A stretch of 64,000 nt of DNA from Hemicordylus capensis (GCF_027244095.1 NC_069658.1:264686687-264750686); one strand, 5' to 3'; counted from the stretch's first letter, positions 43,960-55,383 are shown. A program made the numbers and translations. The notes: generated by a model from the letters alone, not told the origin.

Positions 43960-46900
43960 CTAGGACTCCTGGCACGAGCTAAGCTCTGCAGGAGAAGCAA
44001 GGTGGTGTTCCTCGCCTGAAGGGGGTAATTCAGAAGTTTCTGAATGGTGTTTGTAGTGCCTGTGCAGCTTGAGGAAGTTTTCCTGGGTGAAAACCCGCCC
44101 ACAGTCGGAGCATTTGTGAGGCTCCTTTTTGTTGTGGATTCTCGAATGGATGATAAGGTTGTGGTTGAACCAGAAGCTCTTCTTGCACTGCAGGCAATGA
44201 TAGGCTCCCTTTTGGGCATGGGTTCTCTTGTGCTTATTGAGGTTAGACTTCACGTTGCAGCGAAAATCACACTCCGAGCATTTGAAAGGCTTCTCCCCTG
44301 CATGAATTCGCAGGTGAACAGTAAGACTTGCAATACCATAGAAGCCTTTCCCACAGGCAGCACATAGAAAGGGTCTGCTTGATCTGTGGTTTTGCTCATG
44401 TGCCAAAAGGTTTCCTCGGCTCCTGAAGGATTTCTTACACTGAATGCATACATGCTTAGCCTGAAGTTCTTTGGATCCATTCTGCTCAACGACCACCTTT
44501 CTCCTAGGAGCCCTGTTTCGGACATCTCTCGATATTGTTCTCTGCAATTCTTGTGGGTTGACGAAGGCTCTTACCTTCTTGCAACTCCCTGGAGCATGTG
44601 CCAAGTTCATAAGAGAAGCACTTTTGAGTTCATTTGCCGCTTGCAACATTTTGCAGCTTTTCTGAGAGTTCCTTTCAGATGTCTGTGGTGATGCTTGGAG
44701 CTCTGCCTGCTCAGCAATATCAACTGCCGCACATTTTTCTGTTTTGCAGCTCCAAGAGGTAGAGTGGCCTTTCTGCTCCTTTCCCAGCACTTCCATTTGC
44801 TGCTTAGCACAGGCCAAACTCCCTTGGGCAGGACTTCCTGTAGCCTCTATTTTGGATTCTACCGAAAACATTCTCCAAGCTGGCTGATCGAAACAGGAGT
44901 TTCCTTCCTCACACCTCTTTGAGGCACTTCTAAGCAATTTGGAGGAAAGAGTTGCATGTGGCTTCTTTGGGGGACCAATACAAGCTATCACCTTTCTGCA
45001 GGTCTGGGAATCTTTAGCCTTTCTCCCTGTCGTCATCTCTGCTGCCTCCTGTTGACAGAAGCAAGATCTGGCCTGCTTGTGAGCCAGTTGAGTCTCTCGC
45101 TTAGATTTCCTTCTCGCTATTCCCCGTGACCTCAATTGCTGACCAACACGGGCTGTTTCCTTCTTGCAACTCTGGGGGCCATGTTTCTTTTTGGAACTCT
45201 TTCTTGACTGGACCTGCTGTTTGATGCGTTGATCTTGCTTGTAATGCAGAATGATGTTGTCTTTTCTTGTCTGCTTTTGCCCAGATTTCACTTGCTGGCT
45301 GACAGAGACTTCTGCATCCCAATGGTTCTGTTGAGCCTTCCCTTTGGATTTTCTGGATATTTTCTGAAATTCTGCTTGTGCTTTAACATGCATCTCTCCC
45401 CTCTTGGAACCTTTCATCTCAGATCCTTCCTTTAGAAGCCTTGTTCTTTCCTCATTGATGTTCCGTGAAGCATTCCTTATGACTGTTCTTGATGTCAACT
45501 GTGTTTTGATGTTTACAGGTGGATCCTCTGGCTCCTTCTCCCCAGAGAAGATGCCATTTGTGGGATGGTTTACCTCAGCCACAAAGGATGGTTGATGGCA
45601 TTCCCCCCCCAGGTGGATGTTCTCATGTCTCTTCAGATGCCACTTCTGGGTGTAGCCTTTCCCACATGTGGTGCAGTGGAAGGGTTTTATTCCTGAATGT
45701 GTGATTTCATGTCTGGTAAGGCGGTATTTCTCGTCAAAACTTCTCCCACATTTAAGGCATAAGTATGGTGGTTTTTCTCTGCGAGGACCCTTATGCTTAA
45801 GGGGAGTATTTTTAATGGTCATTTTTTGATTGGAGTCAGAGCATTTAGGTAGTATTTTCCCCATGTGGCTTCTCTTGTGGCACCCAAGATACTTCTTTTG
45901 AGAGAAGTTCTTCCCACACTCCAAACATTGATAAGGTTTGTTTTTGTTGTGGGTTCTCTCATGACTTACCAGTGAGCACTTTGTTCTCATGCATTTACCA
46001 CAATACTGACATGTAAAGATGTTGTTTTCTATAGGAATGTTTCGGTGCCTGTTGGGGCGTGAATTGTGGGAGACAGCATCCCCATGGTTGAGGCCTTTAT
46101 AAGACTTCTGTCTTGTGTGGATTCTGTCAGGCACAGAAAGGGAACTTTCCAACCTCAGTTTTCTCATAGGTGTGATATGCTTAAAGGATTTTTGCCTTGC
46201 ATGCGTTACCTGGTGTCTGACAAGGTGGTGATTTTGACGGAAATTTTCCCCACACTCGTGACATTTATAGGGTCTCTCCATTCTGTGGATTCTTTCATGA
46301 ACAGCGAGAGCACTCCTTGTACTTAGACATTTCTCACAGTACTGACATTTATGGAGGTTATTCGCACGGCAAAAGCTGCGAGTGATTATTTTCCTAACAA
46401 CAGGGCCTTTAAAGGGATTTTCTGCTACACGAAAGCTTCTAGAATCAGAAGAGGAATTTCTTGTGCTCAGTCTTTTCATCCTCCTGGTATGTTTGCAGGC
46501 CATGTGTCTCGTGTGGGCCTTCTCATGATTCTGCAACTGAGATTTATTATGGAAGCTTTTCTTGCACCATGAACATTTATGAAGCCTCTCTTCTGTGTGG
46601 GTTCTCTCATGACTGACAAGCAAACTTTTGGTCTGCAAACATTTCCCACAAAAACAGCATTTGTAGAGATTTGTCTGGATTCCCTGGGGTCTGATAGCAC
46701 TGCCATCCACTATGACAGTTTTCTCACAGACAGAGGCTGTAGAGGGCTTCTTTTCAGGAGCTCCAGGTGAAGTTTCCACACTCACTTCACCCTTGGGTGG
46801 TTTATCTGTTTTCTGCCTCATGTGGATTTTTTGGTGTCTGACAAGATGTTCCTTTCGAATAAAGTCTTTGCCACACTCAGGACACTTATGGGGCCGCTCT

Positions 46901-47468
46901 GCTGTATGGCTCCTTTGATGTAGCTTAAGGCTATCCTTTCGCTTATAGCACTTCCCACACTCAGAACACTGATGGGGCCTGACTACTTGGGAGAACATTG
47001 GATGGTTAGTCACATTTTTGTTGCTGTTGGGATGTTTATAACCCTTTTCTTCTGCATGCCTTTTCTGATGGCTCTCAAGGCCTTTTTTTGCCATGAACTT
47101 TTCTCCACAGACAGAGCATTGATAAGGTCTCTCTCTAGTATGAATTCTCTGATGATTGGAAAGGGACAATTTCGACTTGAAAAACTGGCCACAGTCAGGG
47201 CAGGTGTTCCAATGTTTCATTTTGTCAGTCTTTTCTTTGGTTGTGCTCTCATTGATGTCACCAACTTCTGCAAAATTGCTCTTTATCCTTCCTGTCTGAC
47301 TTCGTGGGTGTTTCTTCAAAGGGGGCCCATTCTTCCAAGCTTCCCTTGGATTAAGACTCTGGAAACTGTTCCCTCTAGAATTGCCTAATACATTTCTGTG
47401 AAGTATCGTTATCCTGTGACCTCCACGACGGGGTTTCTCTTCTTCAGCTTCACTTTCCTGTTCACCAT
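43960..47468 (-). CDS. KRAB zinc-finger gene, last exon with 17 C2H2 fingers
   Basis: The acceptor TGCCTGTAG precedes phase 1 text (DGEQESEAEEEKPRRGG), and the exon is open to a stop at 43960-43962 over 1169 codons. I count 17 C2H2 fingers. Twelve lie in the N-terminal half, starting CPDCGQFFKSKLSLSNHQ and CSVCGEKFMAKKGLESHQ, mostly in pairs or trios separated by 30-80 residue basic linkers. Then comes a region of about 380 residues without fingers, rich in K, Q and S. Five C-terminal fingers follow (CIQCKKSFRSRGNLLAHE to CSDCGRVFTQENFLKLH). Classic TGEKP linkers are rare, although one AGEKPFKC is present. The protein is presumably a nuclear DNA-binding repressor or regulator. The start codon lies in a distant exon (63665); the ATG-like start within the intron is not used. 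Confidence 0.93.
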
Positions 47469-47941
47469 CTACAGGCAACAAAAGGGAGAAAATACAAAAA
47501 GTGGGTTAGTGTCAGAGCTGAGAAAGAAAGAACACCACTTTCTAGAGGAGGAAAAGAAGAGAAAAAGCAGGCCAAAAAGAAAAAGAAAAAAGGAGCACCC
47601 CCACCCACAGATCAGACCAAAGGTGAAGTGTCCTGTTCATCACAGTGACCAAGACCAACCAGATGCTCTTCAGAAGTCCAAAAACAGGACATGTAGGCAA
47701 ATAGTGCATTCCTGTTGTTGCTTCTCAGCAAACGGCAATTAGTGCCATACTGCCTCTGAACCTGGAGGTTCTAATAGCCATCAAGACTGACAGCCAGGGA
47801 TAGACCTATCAAAAAAATCTGACAAACCTTCTTTAGCCAGCTAAGCCAACGGCTATCACCACACTGTCACAGCCACTTCATTGTGTTTATTTATTTATTT
47901 GATTTCGGTATATATCATCTTTCTGTCAAGGCACTCAAGAT
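47469..47941. other. KRAB zinc-finger intron 3, proximal part
   Basis: An A-rich/purine-rich stretch at about 47520-47595 and a reversed repeat tail near 47885-47935 (TTTATTTGATTTCGGTATA). No gene was recognised. Confidence 0.4.
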
Positions 47942-48394
47942 TAGGGGTTTGCAAGGAACCGGCTGGACCGGTTCGAGCCCAAATGGTATCCAAACTGGGC
48001 CGTGCCAGTTCGGTTTGGCACCCCCTCAAACACCCCTCCCCCCAAATTCGGTTCAGTCTGGGGGTGGTTCGCGGGTTTTTGGTTTAAAGACAAAAAACTT
48101 ACCCGCTCCATGGGAGTTGTCCAAGGTGGTGGTGGGGGGTGTCCACGGAGGTCCCCCCTCCCCCCACCAGCCTCCCTTCCTTCAGAAATCGGCCATTCTT
48201 TGGTTGGTTTCTGGCCTTTCCCCCTCAGTGCAGCTGCCATTTTGGAGGCTGCCACACCTGCACAATAGGCCTCTGCGTGGCCTGGGCTATGCCCTGGCTT
48301 TGGTCTGGGGTTGGACTGAACAGGAGATGGTTCGGTTCAACCTCGGACAGTCGAACTGAACCGGTTCAATGTTTAACCTGTTTGCACTTCTCTA
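47942..48394. mobile_element. Non-autonomous hAT element with perfect target duplication
   Basis: Perfect duplication CTCAAGAT at 47934-47941 and 48395-48402. Ends are TAGGGGTTTGCAA and, reversed, TAGAGAAGTGCAA. Internal GGACCGGTTCGAG and GAACCGGTTCAAT motifs recall the TAGGGATGTGCAC family at 56092 and 56549. There is no transposase. Confidence 0.85.
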
Positions 48395-48398
48395 CTCA

Positions 48399-48690
48399 AG
48401 ATGGTTCATAATTACATATTAAAGAACCAAGATGGTTCATAATTACATATTAAACAATAAAACAAGTAAGTGTTACAAAGGATAAAACCAAAGTTGTAAT
48501 GTCTCAGGCCAGAGCTGGTACCTTCAGGAGCTGATGACACGAGCTCCACTGTCCTGACCTCTCTTCTTCCTTCCCTCAGGCATGCAGGTCTTAAGCAGCC
48601 GCTGGGAAAGTCGGGGGACGGCTGCCTCCACAGTTCTCTCAGGCCAGAACTGGTCGCTTCAGGAGCTGATCATGTGAGCTTCTCTGGCCT
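48399..48690. repeat. Two local direct duplications
   Basis: A tandem unit of about 31 bp (AAGATGGTTCATAATTACAT and onward) occurs twice at 48399-48461. A separate imperfect direct repeat of about 55 bp starts TCTCAGGCCAGAGCTGG near 48502 and TCTCAGGCCAGAACTGG near 48637, about 135 bp apart. Confidence 0.7.
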
Positions 48691-48714
48691 GGACACTAAT
48701 TAAGTTAATCATGT

Positions 48715-48950
48715 CCTGTTCCTTGTAGAAAAGGTGCTTCAACACCTAATCATATTGATTGCTCTGTTCTGTACCTTTTCCAGTCCTAGGATATACTTTT
48801 TTTGAGGTGACCAGAACTGTACACAGTGGCTGACATCCCAACTAAATTTACTCAAGGAAGTCCCATTGAAATTAAAAGGACAAGTTAGTGTCTGTATAAG
48901 AACATCATCTCCCTTGCTAGGATCCTTGTTGAAATGTCTGACCATACTGA
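48715..48950 (-). mobile_element. CR1 LINE fragment, reverse orientation
   Basis: In reverse complement it reads HCVQFWSPQKKYILGLEK and KVQNRAINMIRC, the CR1 ORF2 C-terminal region. It is short and frame-broken. Confidence 0.7.
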
Positions 48951-48954
48951 ATGT

Positions 48955-50708
48955 GTGTTCTTATGTTTGGGGACCAGGAATAGACTGGAACGTCTGATCA
49001 CCCCACTGCTCAATGGAGTCCCTAACTGAACGGACGGACTTGGTCTCGGGCTAGGCGCTGAAGTTCCTCAGGCTTGTGGTGGTGGTGGTGGTGGTGGACT
49101 GAGCTGTCTGGGGCAGCTCAGGAGTACATAGCAGCCATGGGCCTAACCCAAGTTGTCTCGGGACCGATGTACAATGCTGGTCACACACTGATCTTCACAC
49201 TGATAAGGGTGGTGTTCTGTGGGACTCCTGTGATTTCCCCATTGTCATGGATGGACCACCATCTGGTTAAAGTTGGACTCAGAATCACGTCCCACCTTGG
49301 CAGTGGTGAGGGGCCTTTTTGGGTGGTCCACCCAGGAAGGTTATTGGATCCAATAGGATTCCAAGAAGCCTTAGAAGGATTGAGTGCTGGCTCTGCCGGT
49401 GATCCTGTTGATTCCCTGATGGAGAATTGGAACAGTAAACTCACTAGGGCAGTAGACATGATTGCTCCGAATCGTCCACTCTGACGTGTTTCAAAACTGG
49501 CTTCTTTGTATATGGGAGAACTATAGGGGCTGAAGTGGCAAGGTAGATGACTGGAGAGCAAGCGGAGAAAGACTTGACTCATATCCGACAGATTACAACA
49601 TAGAGCGCATTTGAAGATCTATGCTCAGGTGATACATGCTGCAAAGAAGCAGTTCTGCCTGTATTGCATCCACAAGCTCATGCCCAGTGGAGTTGTTCAG
49701 GGTTGTGAGAGGGCTAGTAGGTGCCCTTCCTAACTTGAATTAGGACTTGGAAACATCAATTACTCGCTGTGACATTTTTAAGGAGTTCTTTGTGAATAAA
49801 ATCTCTGATGGATGATCTGCAATTGGGCATTGACAGAGGGAGCATGGTACTTTTCGATCTCTCAGTGACTTTCAATACTATCAACCATAGTATCTTTCTG
49901 GAGCATCTGAGGGGGTTGGGGGTGGGAGGCACTGCTTTGCAATGGTTCCACTCCTACCTCTCGGGTAGGTTCCAGACCGTGTCCCTTGGAGACTGTTGCT
50001 CTTCAAAATCTGAATTTTTGTATGGTGTCCCGCAGGGCTCCATATTGTCTCCAATGTTGTTTAACATCCTCATGAAACCGCTGGGAGAGATCATCAGGAG
50101 ATTTGGTGCAGGGTGCTATCAGTATGCTGATGGCACCCAAATTTATTTCTCCATGTCTACATCATCAGGAGAAGACATAACCTCCCTAGATGCCTGCCTG
50201 GAGATGGTGATGGGCTGGATGAGGGATAACAAATCAAGACTGAACCCAGATAAGACGGATGTACTTATTGTGCAGGATCAGAACTCTGGAGACTATTTTG
50301 ATTTGCTGGTTCTGGATGGGTTTCTGGGGTCATACTTCCACAGAAGGAACAGGTATGCAGTCTGGGAGTGCTTCTCGATCCAAGTCTCTCCCTGGTGTCC
50401 CAGATTGAGGTAGTGGCCATTGGCCAGATGTCCTTTCTATTAGCTTCAGCTGATATGCCAGCTGCGTCCATTTCTTGAGATAAATGACCTCATAACAGTT
50501 GCAGAACTGCTGGTAATCTCCAGACTTTACTACTGCAATGCACTCTATGTGGGGCTGCCTTTGTACGCAGTCCAAAAACTGCAGTTGGTACAGAATGCGG
50601 CAGCCAGGCTGGTCTCTGGGTCATCTCAAAGAAACCATATTACTCCTGTATTGAAAGAGCTACACTGGCTGCTGATAGGTTTTCGGGCAAAATACAAGGT
50701 GCTGGTTA
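48955..50708 (+). mobile_element. L2 LINE copy split by a Helitron, first part
   Basis: It contains the end of the endonuclease (EYIAAMGLTQVVSGP, SWMDHHLVKVGL) and then reverse transcriptase (VTFNTINHSIFLEHLRG, YGVPQGSILSPMLF). A deletion near 49800 removes the front of RT. The catalytic box reads YADGTQIY rather than YADD, so the second Asp is lost. A GGT microsatellite (49074-49098) lies near the start. The copy is broken at GCTGGTTA and resumes at 53031. Confidence 0.88.
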
Positions 50709-53030
50709 TCCTCTCTAATAAAAGGCTTGGTGTCCGTCCATGGACAACCAAGCGTGTGTCCGTGCCTCTCTCGGCCGTTCTGAGCATGCGCAGAGCACAT
50801 GCGCAGAACGGCCCAGTCAAACACGGACAAAGGCACCAGGCAGCCATGTTTGCTGTTTTGCCGCCACGGGGAGGGAAGAAGCAGCTGCAGGAGCTGCAGG
50901 GAGGCCAAAGGCACCAGGCAGGAGTGGACAAAGGCGGCCACGGAGAGTGGACCAGGAGTGGACATAGGCGGCCACGGGGAGGGAAGAAGCGGCTGCAGCA
51001 GCCGCAGGGAGCCAGAGGCGGCGGCGGATCCAGGCCACCCACGGGAGGCAGTTGCTTGACTGGCCGCGAAACTGACACAGGCGGGCACTGGAAGAGCAAA
51101 GACGGCAGCAGCTGGCCCGCCCCGGAGACAACTAAGAGGACCGGCCATGTGGGGAAAATAGAGGCGGGGAACAAAGTAACACACAAGCACACACACACAC
51201 CCCAAACGAACAAAGCTGTATGAAAACATGTAAAACACACACACAGTGCCGCAAACAAAAGCGTTCCCCACCAGCTCAGCCGCCCGAAATCCATCCCCTC
51301 CCCCAGCAGAAACCGGCGAGGGCAGAGGCGCCAGCGGTGGGACCAGCCCTGCCGCTAAAACTAATAAGAAGCGTGGACCCGGGAGGGCATTGACGGCAGA
51401 GGCAGGTGGGTAATAATTGACAGTGACTCCGTCCGGTTGCAAGGAACACACACACACAAAAAGTTTGCATTAAGCACTACACCCCCCGCCCGCCAAAACA
51501 GCAACTTGAGTGTGACGGAACTCAAGACAGCACACATGGGGCCCCATCCTGGCACTGACCAGACCTTATATGTTGATCTGTATATATTGCTTTTCAAATA
51601 AAGTTATCAAAGTGGCTTACGCAGGAAAATAGAACAAGACGCCATAATAAAACGAAAATGGTTCCTGTCCCAAAGGCACAATTTAAGAAGTAACACAACA
51701 GCCTCTGAGAGGGATGCTGTGGTGGGCTAAAGAGGGACAGTTGCTCCCCCCTTGCTAAACAAACGTGTTTGTTCACAACCACTTTGAAAGGTGACCCTTT
51801 GCCCACCGAGTCGGGACCGAGACCTGCTTCGCTTCAGCGCAGCAAAGCGGCTGCTGCACATGTCCTCAGGTTCTGCCAAGAAAGGTGATGCTGGAAGGCT
51901 CTTTCCTGTTTCTCTCGCAGCAACCTGCAGAGCTGCCCCCCAAGATGTTACGGATAATAAGGCCACTGCCCTTATCAAATGTATACATTTGAATGCTGCA
52001 TGGAAGTGTCACAAACCTACAGCTGCTGCCCTTTCTGTTCCATAACCTTTTGGTTCCTCACCTCTGTATCCATATGCAAGCAGTCCTCAACTTAGCAAGA
52101 CCTGGCTGACAAACCTTGCTGACAAAAAACAACCCCCCGCCAGCCCAAATCCATACCATAAGACTGAGGACAGATCAAACCAGCAGCAGGAAATTCAGTC
52201 TGACGGGAGGAGGGAGTGTCCAAAAGAACTCAATCCCCTCACCTCTCAATTGAGGCTTTTGTGGAGAGAAGTAGCGCTGCCCCCCTCCCATGTTTATTTT
52301 TGCTATGTTGTGTTGGTTTTGTTTTTCTTTTTAATTCTGTCCTGCATTTCTAAGAAGCTAAAGCAGTTATTGAGCAGACTTAAGTTCAAAAAGTGCATGG
52401 TACAATGGGCAGGTCTGCATGGTCTGCCAAAAAGTAAGTTGGAGGGAAGCGGAGAAAGATACCTCCTCAACATTACGTTCAAGGGACTGAGGGAGGAAGG
52501 CAAAGACAGAGAGAGAGAGAGAGGAGGGGGAGGGAGGGAGACAGGACAATAGAAAGATGGAAAGAAGGAAAGAAAGAAAGGAGAGAAAAGAGAGAGAAGG
52601 GAAGGAAAAGGACAAAAGAAACAAGGAGGAGGGAGGGAAAGTAGGAAAGAGAGAAGGAAGGAGAGAAGGAAGAAGAAAGAAAAAGGAGAAAATAATGAGG
52701 GAGAAGGACAAAAAAAATGACAGAGGGGAGGGAGGAGCAGCCAGCCCCAAAGAGCGAGCCTGTTAAAGAAAAGAGGAAAAGAGAAATAAAACAGAAAGAT
52801 GGGAGTGAGAAGAGGTGGAAGAAAGGAAGGAAAGGAGAGAGAGGGAGAGAGAAGAAAGGAGGGAAAGGAAACAGAGGAAGAGGGAGAGAAAAGGAAGGAG
52901 TGAAAGAGAGAGAGAGAGAAAGCAAAAGAAAAAAAGGAAAGGAGGGCGAAAGAGAGAGGGAGAAGGAATAAAGGAAACAACAACAAAAAGGGACTAGCGC
53001 CCATTATTTTAACGGGCTTAAAAATACTAG
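50709..53030 (+). mobile_element. Non-autonomous Helitron inserted in L2
   Basis: The 2322 bp element begins TCCTCTCTAATAAAAGG (5' TC) and ends AAAAATACTAG (3' CTAG, fits CTRR). A small hairpin (GCCCATTATTTTAACGGGC) lies just before the end. It sits exactly between A (50708) and T (53031), without a target duplication; joining the flanks restores the L2 text found at 21560 and 4355. No Rep/helicase was found. The interior has degenerate GC-rich tandem repeats (50860-51060), unassigned sequence (51590-52050) and a long purine tract. Confidence 0.9.
52480..52990. repeat. Purine-rich (GGAA/GAGA) low-complexity tract
   Basis: About 500 bases are almost all G and A on the + strand, within the Helitron. 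The Lys/Glu/Arg-rich and Ser/Leu/Phe-rich open frames here reflect composition only. Confidence 0.9.
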
Positions 53031-53415
53031 TGACCTATAAAGCCCTAAACAGCCTAAGACCTGAGTATTTAAGAGAACATCTTCTTCGCCATGAGCCCCA
53101 TTGAGATCATTTGGAGAGGTTTGTCTGCAGTTGCCACCGGCTTGTCTGATGCCTACTCAGGGATGGGCCTTCTCTGTCACTGCCATAAGGCTTTAGAATA
53201 CACTCACTGCTGAAATAAGCGCATGCCCATCTCTGAACTTTAAAAAATGCAATTATGACACTTTTGTTCACCCAGGCTTTTAATTAGATTTACAGTTTTT
53301 AATATTTTGTTAAATTTCAAATTATTTTAATGTTCTAACATTTTAATTTTAATTTTACTGTAAACTGCCCAGAGACATAAGTTTCGGGCAGTATAAAGAT
53401 GTGCTAAATATCAAA
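53031..53415 (+). mobile_element. L2 LINE copy, second part (3' end)
   Basis: It continues directly from 50708: ACCTATAAAGCCCTAAACAG, then CACCCAGGCTTTTAATTAG, and ends AAACTGCCCAGAGAC with GGGCAGTATAAAG. Confidence 0.88.
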
Positions 53416-53719
53416 ATAAAATAAAAATGGAGAGACTTCCTTGAGTAAATTTAGTCAGGATGTCAGCCAGTATTCCAAAAGTGCCCACGCCACAGATTTG
53501 CATATTCGAAATGAACCACGAGCACACCTATAAAGCTTCTGTGAGGCCCAGTGTATCAAATTCCGTTTTGGATCTCCCATCTGTTACACCTTTGTAAAAG
53601 TTCTTCACCAGGATTTATTAAATGGCAATGAAGCAATTAAGGAACAAGGGTGAGGAAGCTCATTGTTTCAAATCTCACCGCATGTGCAGTGCATCAAAAC
53701 AGAAGCTTCTGACGTAGTT

Positions 53720-54480
53720 TCTCATTTATGAAGCTGCTTTATACCAAGTCAGATAACTGGTTAATCTAGCTCAGTATTCTCTACACCAGTGTTCTTCACT
53801 ATTCTTTAATGTGGGAGGGTTGCAGTCACTGTGAGGGCTCATTCCGTGGGGGGTGGGGGAGAGAAAGAGAGCATGCAGTGGTCACAGCAGCAGCGGTTGG
53901 GCGCTGAGAGAGAGAGAGATGATGCGTGATGGGAGAAAGAAAAGGGAAGCAAGAGAGCAAGAAAGAAAGCAAGTGCAGTGACCGTGGCAGTGGCAGTGGG
54001 AGAGAGAACATGTGTCCGTGGTGGGAAGAGGAGGAGGGGAGCAAGAGAGAGTGCAATGGCCATGGCGGTGGGGTGAGAGAGAGAGAGAGCGCATGTATGG
54101 CAAGAGGAGGGGAGAGAGAGAGAGAACAAACATGGTGGCCACAGCAGCAGAAGTGGGGAGGGAGAGTGAGAGCGTGGCAACAGGAGAAGGAGCGGGGTGA
54201 GGAGAGCCCTGAAGGGACTAGAGGCAGGAGAAGGGGGAGAGGGAGAGGAAAGTCAGTGGCCACCATTGGGCTCTGTGTGTGAGCCACCAGTGGCCCATCG
54301 GCCATGCAATGAAGAACAATGCTCTACATACACTGATTGTTAGCGGCTTTCCAAGATTTCAGACAGAAAGGGGTTTATTCCCTATCCTATCTGGAGATGC
54401 CAGAGATTGAACCTGGGATCTTCCGTATGAGGAATGAGGAACAGGTTATCTGTCACTGAGCTATAGCCCCTCCCCCTTGT
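53720..54480 (-). mobile_element. tRNA-derived SINE split by a hAT element
   Basis: The reversed SINE tail (AAGCTGCTTTATACCAAG, CTAGCTCAGTATTCTC) stops at 53786. The SINE body and head (GCCAGAGATTGAACCTGGG, GTCACTGAGCTATAGCCCC) continue at 54322. The interruption is the element at 53787-54321. Confidence 0.8.
53787..54321. mobile_element. Non-autonomous hAT element with GA-rich interior
   Basis: Ends are CAGTGTTCTTCA and, reversed, CATTGTTCTTCA. The 8 bp flanks are CTCTACAC (53779-53786) and CTCTACAT (54322-54329), one mismatch. The interior is a GA-rich imperfect tandem array with units of about 80 bp. Its open frames carry no domain. Confidence 0.85.
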
Positions 54481-54595
54481 TTAGGAATCCACTCTTCCAA
54501 TGTGCAGTGAAACTGGGACACTACATAATGGGTTGGACTAGATAACATTCTATTGCACAGAAAGGTTTTGTTGACCAAGAGTTATCCATCCATGC

Positions 54596-54815
54596 CCTAC
54601 ACAGTGCAGTAGTTAAGAGTGTTGGACAAGGACCAGAGAGAACCAAGTTCAAATCCCTATTCAGCCATGAAGCTCATTGGATTACTCTGGGCCAGTCACT
54701 TAACTCTCAGCCTAACCTACCTCACAGGGTTGTTGTGATGAAAACCATAACCATGTACACCACTCTGAGTTCCTTGGAGAAAGAGCAGGATATAAATGTA
54801 AAATTAAATACATGA
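54596..54815 (+). mobile_element. CORE/MIR-like tRNA SINE
   Basis: Head GTGCAGTAGTTAAGAGTG and GTTCAAATCCC; core ACTCTGGGCCAGTCACTT and CCTACCTCACAGGG; tail CTTGGAGAAAGAGCAGG. Confidence 0.83.
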
Positions 54816-54879
54816 TTTTTTTTTAATTTCTTGATGGGATTTTATCTCAGGCTAAGTACTAAGTTCAACTAGTCACATA

Positions 54880-55135
54880 ATGGTGCAGCGGGGAAACAAC
54901 TTGACTAGCAAGCCAGAGGTTGTTGGTTCGAATCCCCGCTGGTATATTTCCCAGACTATGGGAAACGCCTATGTTGGGCAGGAGTGATATAGGAAGGTGC
55001 TGAAAGGCATCATCTCAGACTGCGCGGGAGATGGCAATGGTAAACCCCTCCTGTATTCTATCAAAGACAACCACTTGGCTCCGTGGTAGCCAGGAGTCAA
55101 CACTGACTCAATGGCACACTTTACCTTACTAAGTT
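54880..55135 (+). mobile_element. Sauria-type SINE with BovB-like tail
   Basis: Box A-like GGTGCAGCGGGGAAAC and box B GGTTCGAATCCCC. The tail AGGAGTCAACACTGACTC, GGCACACTTTACC matches the other family members. It ends about 110 bp from the linker exon. Confidence 0.85.
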
Positions 55136-55245
55136 CAACTAAGGCTTTTCCACTCAAGCCTTTCGGGGACAATCCTGACCTGAATTTGAGGAGTCCGAAC
55201 TGGGGTACATCATAGGGCTTCTGTACCGATCCCACCATGCCCCAC

Positions 55246-55383
55246 CCTTTGGCAAGTGTTTCAGTGTTGGCTTCACTGGCCCTTCATCAGCACTCTCTTC
55301 AGAGCTCTGGAGATCAGGAATCCAGGCCTCTTCCCCTCGGTTCAGGCGGGTAAGCAGCTCAGATGTATGAATGGGAAACCCTC
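55246..55383 (-). CDS. KRAB zinc-finger gene, exon 3 (acidic linker, KRAB-B-like position)
   Basis: A 138 bp exon from acceptor CAACTGCAG to donor AAAGG|GTGGGG, phase 1 to phase 1, fits both neighbours. It reads GFPIHTSELLTRLNRGEEAW, then IPDLQSSEESADEGPVKP. The pattern P-x-SELLxRLxRGEExWxPDLQ is the segment that usually follows KRAB-A (the KRAB-B or linker position). The acceptor side is strong. An alternative donor (CCA|GTGAAG) would end in phase 0 and break the frame with the finger exon. Confidence 0.83.

Noticed and set aside
43839-44219. Frames on the + strand and other - frames over the zinc-finger exon
   Set aside because: They are shadows of the 17-finger coding frame.
49074-49484. 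Independent 136-residue gene beginning with a Trp run
   Set aside because: The Trp run is a GGT microsatellite and the remainder is L2 endonuclease sequence.
52303-53004. Ser/Leu/Phe-rich 233-codon frame and Lys/Glu-rich frames on the other strand
   Set aside because: They arise from the purine tract inside the Helitron. Low-complexity only.
53826-54305. 159-codon Leu/Ser/Pro-rich frame resembling a membrane protein
   Set aside because: It is the complement of GA-rich tandem repeats inside a hAT element.
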